Shown in pieces: positions 62,231-64,000 of a DNA stretch of 64,000 nucleotides. The translations under genes and the position numbers were made by a program. The number at the start of each line of letters is the position of its first letter. Positions within the stretch are counted from its first letter, which is position 1. This stretch comes from Microvenator marinus (GTDB taxonomy: Bacteria; Myxococcota_A; Bradymonadia; Bradymonadales; Bradymonadaceae), in the NCBI RefSeq assembly GCF_007993755.1, contig NZ_CP042467.1:4860001-4924000 (forward strand). Direction: 5' to 3'. The notes under the pieces are model-generated. The model worked only from the letters and a program-made list of their open reading frames with translations. It ran no database searches and was not told where the DNA came from.

Positions 62231-63838
62231 ATGGCAGTATGCCCAAAATGTGGTCATCGGGGAGGAGATGTTGCGTCGCCTTGCCCCAATGACGACCACT
62301 ACCTCGTTCCCGAATCTGCGATCTCCCCTCATAAGAACGACAAGAATCTCGGTCGCCTCATCGGCGGAAAGTACATTGTGACCTCGTTGATTAGCGAAGG
62401 CGGGATGGGCGCTGTCTACCGAGCCATTCAGACGCCAGTGGACCGCGAAGTCGCGCTCAAAGTGCTTAAAGCCGAGCTTGAATCCTCGGCAGAAGGCGCT
62501 GAGAGATTCTTGAGAGAGGCGAGGGCGGTCTCCAGGCTTTCGCACCCGAACATCATTACGCTCTTTGATTTTGGTGTGGACGCAGGCCAGCCGTTTATGG
62601 CCATGGAGTACGCGCCTGGGGTCAGCCTCGGGAAATGGCTGGAAAGCACCACACTCTCCTTGGATCGGATTATACACGTCATCACCCAGACGGCGTCGGC
62701 TTTGGCTGAGGCCCATAATCAGGGGATTGTGCACCGAGATCTAAAGCCCGAGAATATCATCGTCATCCGCTCTGGAAACGACCCTGACTTTGTGAAGCTC
62801 TTGGACTTCGGCATCGCCCGTTTGGTGAACGCGACAGCCACGCGAGGCCTGACGCGAGAAGGCGAGGTCTACGGGACGCCGCACTATATGGCGCCTGAGC
62901 AGGCAAAAGGTGAGGCGAATATTGGGCCTCCGGCAGACGTGTATTCCATAGGAATCATGCTCTATCAGCTGCTCTGCGCAAAGATGCCCTTCGACGCGCC
63001 TACACCACTAGCCGTGCTCTACCAGCACTTGCATGAGCCGCTTCCTGCTATCGCGGCGCGCCCTGGAGTGGTGGTTTCTCCTGAGCTGGAAAGGATCATT
63101 CGCACAGCGACGCAGAAGTCGGTTCAAGACCGCTACCAGACGGCTTCAGAGCTTCTCGGGGCGCTGCAAAATCTTAAGAACCCCACTAGGGCTCCGGCCT
63201 TGGCGGAGGAGTTATTCGCTGATTTTGGGGGTACGATTCCGGGAGCCACACCCCTGGCATCCACGCAGAATCATCCGGCTCTGCAATCTTCGGCAATTCC
63301 TGTCCATGATCCTGACCCAAGCATCGAATTGCCGCCGGAGCCCCACGTTGAAGAAGGCGTGTCCAAAGCTCTGATCGGCTTGGTTGCCGCGTTAATGCTG
63401 GCTGTCATCGGTGGAGTTGCATATCTTGCTCTGGATACTTTCTCAGGTCAGGCAACGACTGAACCCGTAGATGTGGTTCAGAATCCACCAGTCGAAAAGA
63501 AGACCCCGCCCCAGCCTGAGAAGACCGAACCAGAGAAAGTGGCCGAAGTACCCAAAGTCGAACCTGTGGCTGTGCAAGAACCTGAGAAAGTTGAGCCCGA
63601 GAAAGTCGAGCCTGAAAAGGTAGAGCCCGAAAAGGCAGAGCCCGAGAAAACCGCGGAATTGGCCAAACCTGAGCCGAAGACAAAAGTTGCGGCTTCAACA
63701 AAAACTAAAGTCAAGAAAGTCTCAGAACCTAAGGTCGAGAAGACCGAGCCCGCGAAAGTAGAAGAGCCCGTTGAGGCTGAAAAGAAAGTGGAACCGATGA
63801 AGTTCAAACCCGTCGGTGACCCTCGAAAATGGAATTAG
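62231..63838 (+). CDS. Ser/Thr protein kinase with N-terminal zinc ribbon and long PEK-rich exterior
   Basis: The protein has 535 residues from ATG 62231. It starts with a small zinc-ribbon-like knot (CPKCG at 4-8, Cys18, His22). The kinase domain runs from about 43 to 310: GGMGAVYRA, VALKVL, HRDLKPENI near 168, DFGIARL and GTPHYMAPEQAKG. A membrane helix lies at about 379-401 (ALIGLVAALMLAVIGGVAYLAL). The exterior C-terminus is almost all Pro, Glu, Lys and Val (five PEKVE-type units), like the rigid linkers of TonB, and ends KPVGDPRKWN. There are no PASTA repeats. It may sense the cell wall or transmit a signal across the periplasm, which is inference. A gene for an exported protein starts 64 bases downstream. 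Confidence 0.92.
   Translation: MAVCPKCGHRGGDVASPCPNDDHYLVPESAISPHKNDKNLGRLIGGKYIVTSLISEGGMGAVYRAIQTPVDREVALKVLKAELESSAEGAERFLREARAVSRLSHPNIITLFDFGVDAGQPFMAMEYAPGVSLGKWLESTTLSLDRIIHVITQTASALAEAHNQGIVHRDLKPENIIVIRSGNDPDFVKLLDFGIARLVNATATRGLTREGEVYGTPHYMAPEQAKGEANIGPPADVYSIGIMLYQLLCAKMPFDAPTPLAVLYQHLHEPLPAIAARPGVVVSPELERIIRTATQKSVQDRYQTASELLGALQNLKNPTRAPALAEELFADFGGTIPGATPLASTQNHPALQSSAIPVHDPDPSIELPPEPHVEEGVSKALIGLVAALMLAVIGGVAYLALDTFSGQATTEPVDVVQNPPVEKKTPPQPEKTEPEKVAEVPKVEPVAVQEPEKVEPEKVEPEKVEPEKAEPEKTAELAKPEPKTKVAASTKTKVKKVSEPKVEKTEPAKVEEPVEAEKKVEPMKFKPVGDPRKWN
63581..63655 (+). repeat. Five 15-base tandem units encoding PEKVE-type repeats
   Basis: Five units in a row encode PEKVE, PEKVE, PEKVE, PEKAE and a decayed last unit (PEKTA). 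Third positions differ between units, so the repeat is kept at protein level rather than being a fresh slippage product. Confidence 0.7.
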
Positions 63839-63902
63839 TCACGAATCTTGACGTGTCGGGCGCCGCGTAGCACTCTTCGATGAGTCGAATAAGGTGTCTT
63901 TT

Positions 63903-64000
63903 ATGAATAGTTCCCGATACTCGAGTGTGCTTGTGGTGATGCTGAGCGTTTTGCTCGCCTCACCCAATGTTTGGGCCGATCCCGGCAAGGCTGCAGAGTA
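63903..64000 (+). CDS. Start of an exported protein (cut by the window end)
   Basis: An ATG at 63903 opens a frame that runs to the last base of the window: 32 complete codons. It begins with a signal peptide (YSSVLVVMLSVLLASPNVWAD), cleaved probably after NVWA. Nothing more can be said of its function. It follows the Ser/Thr kinase gene by 64 bases and may be its partner. Confidence 0.6.
   Translation, partial: MNSSRYSSVLVVMLSVLLASPNVWADPGKAAE

Noticed and set aside
63581-63655. Regular 15-base repeats that might be taken for a CRISPR array
   Set aside because: The units are contiguous, in frame and encode PEKVE; there are no spacers.
1-64000. tRNA, rRNA and known riboswitches
   Set aside because: I read all the gaps between genes and saw no cloverleaf, rRNA segment or conserved riboswitch core; a covariance-model search would be decisive.

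Overview
The window looks like a chromosomal segment of a Gram-negative deltaproteobacterial-type organism, most likely Myxococcota and plausibly Bradymonadales. This is inferred from gene content and style, not from any database match. The clues are moderately GC-rich DNA, many large lipoproteins with Asp/Pro-rich linkers after the lipobox, Cys-rich and IPT/TIG surface proteins, an IgGFc-binding-type lipoprotein, Hanks-type Ser/Thr kinases (one fused to an AAA ATPase and TPRs), a PEGA protein, and an RtcR-type CARF domain. I see no tRNA, rRNA, CRISPR array, transposase or integrase. Coding density is very high: no gap without a gene exceeds 300 bases, and the longest, at 25696-25895, is about 200 bases.

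Layout. (1) 2-6306 reads as the right edge of a defence island. It holds the C-terminal part of a SNF2 helicase with a winged-helix tail, a translationally coupled pair of DUF262 (GmrSD-like) genes bracketed by two intrinsic terminators, and a stand-alone RtcR-type CARF sensor that lacks its usual sigma54-activator part. (2) 6474-17496 is housekeeping: mutS with two lipoproteins, then a leftward block of a M23 peptidase, a DUF6918-like protein, recO, a PfkB kinase and a 5'-nucleotidase lipoprotein. (3) 17621-26330 holds a 1459-residue membrane protein of unknown function, facing a 1232-residue kinase/ATPase/TPR regulator, and a small unknown gene. (4) 26331-35922 holds a PIN-PhoH ATPase, an IgGFc-type lipoprotein with a coupled membrane protein, a PAQR/hemolysin III protein, then a rightward run of a helical-repeat protein, murI, a PEGA protein and a UMF1-type transporter. 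(5) 35903-42056 is a tandem pair of roughly 1000-residue lipoproteins with six IPT/TIG domains each. (6) 42153-51470 holds an extended SDR, an M61 peptidase coupled to a CcmH variant, and a compact leftward operon of HtrA protease, triple-receiver GGDEF protein, HD phosphohydrolase and an alpha/beta-hydrolase lipoprotein whose nucleophile position is Gly. (7) 51593-64000 holds mutS2, a DUF2231-like protein, a Ski2-like helicase, an orphan beta-class adenine methyltransferase with a structured leader, mtnC with a mini-lipoprotein, a Cys-less class II glutamine amidotransferase-like protein, a double zinc-ribbon protein, a Cys-rich/lamin-tail lipoprotein, a zinc-ribbon Ser/Thr kinase and the start of one more exported protein.

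The best candidates for something undescribed are the DUF262 pair with the neighbouring stand-alone CARF protein and helicase, and the two AGGA-loop hairpins upstream of the orphan methyltransferase, which resemble CsrA/RsmA sites. Several proteins keep a family fold but have lost the key catalytic residue (alpha/beta hydrolase, amidotransferase-like, third receiver domain), which suggests reuse as binding or regulatory modules. All names rest on reading motifs by eye; no similarity search was run.
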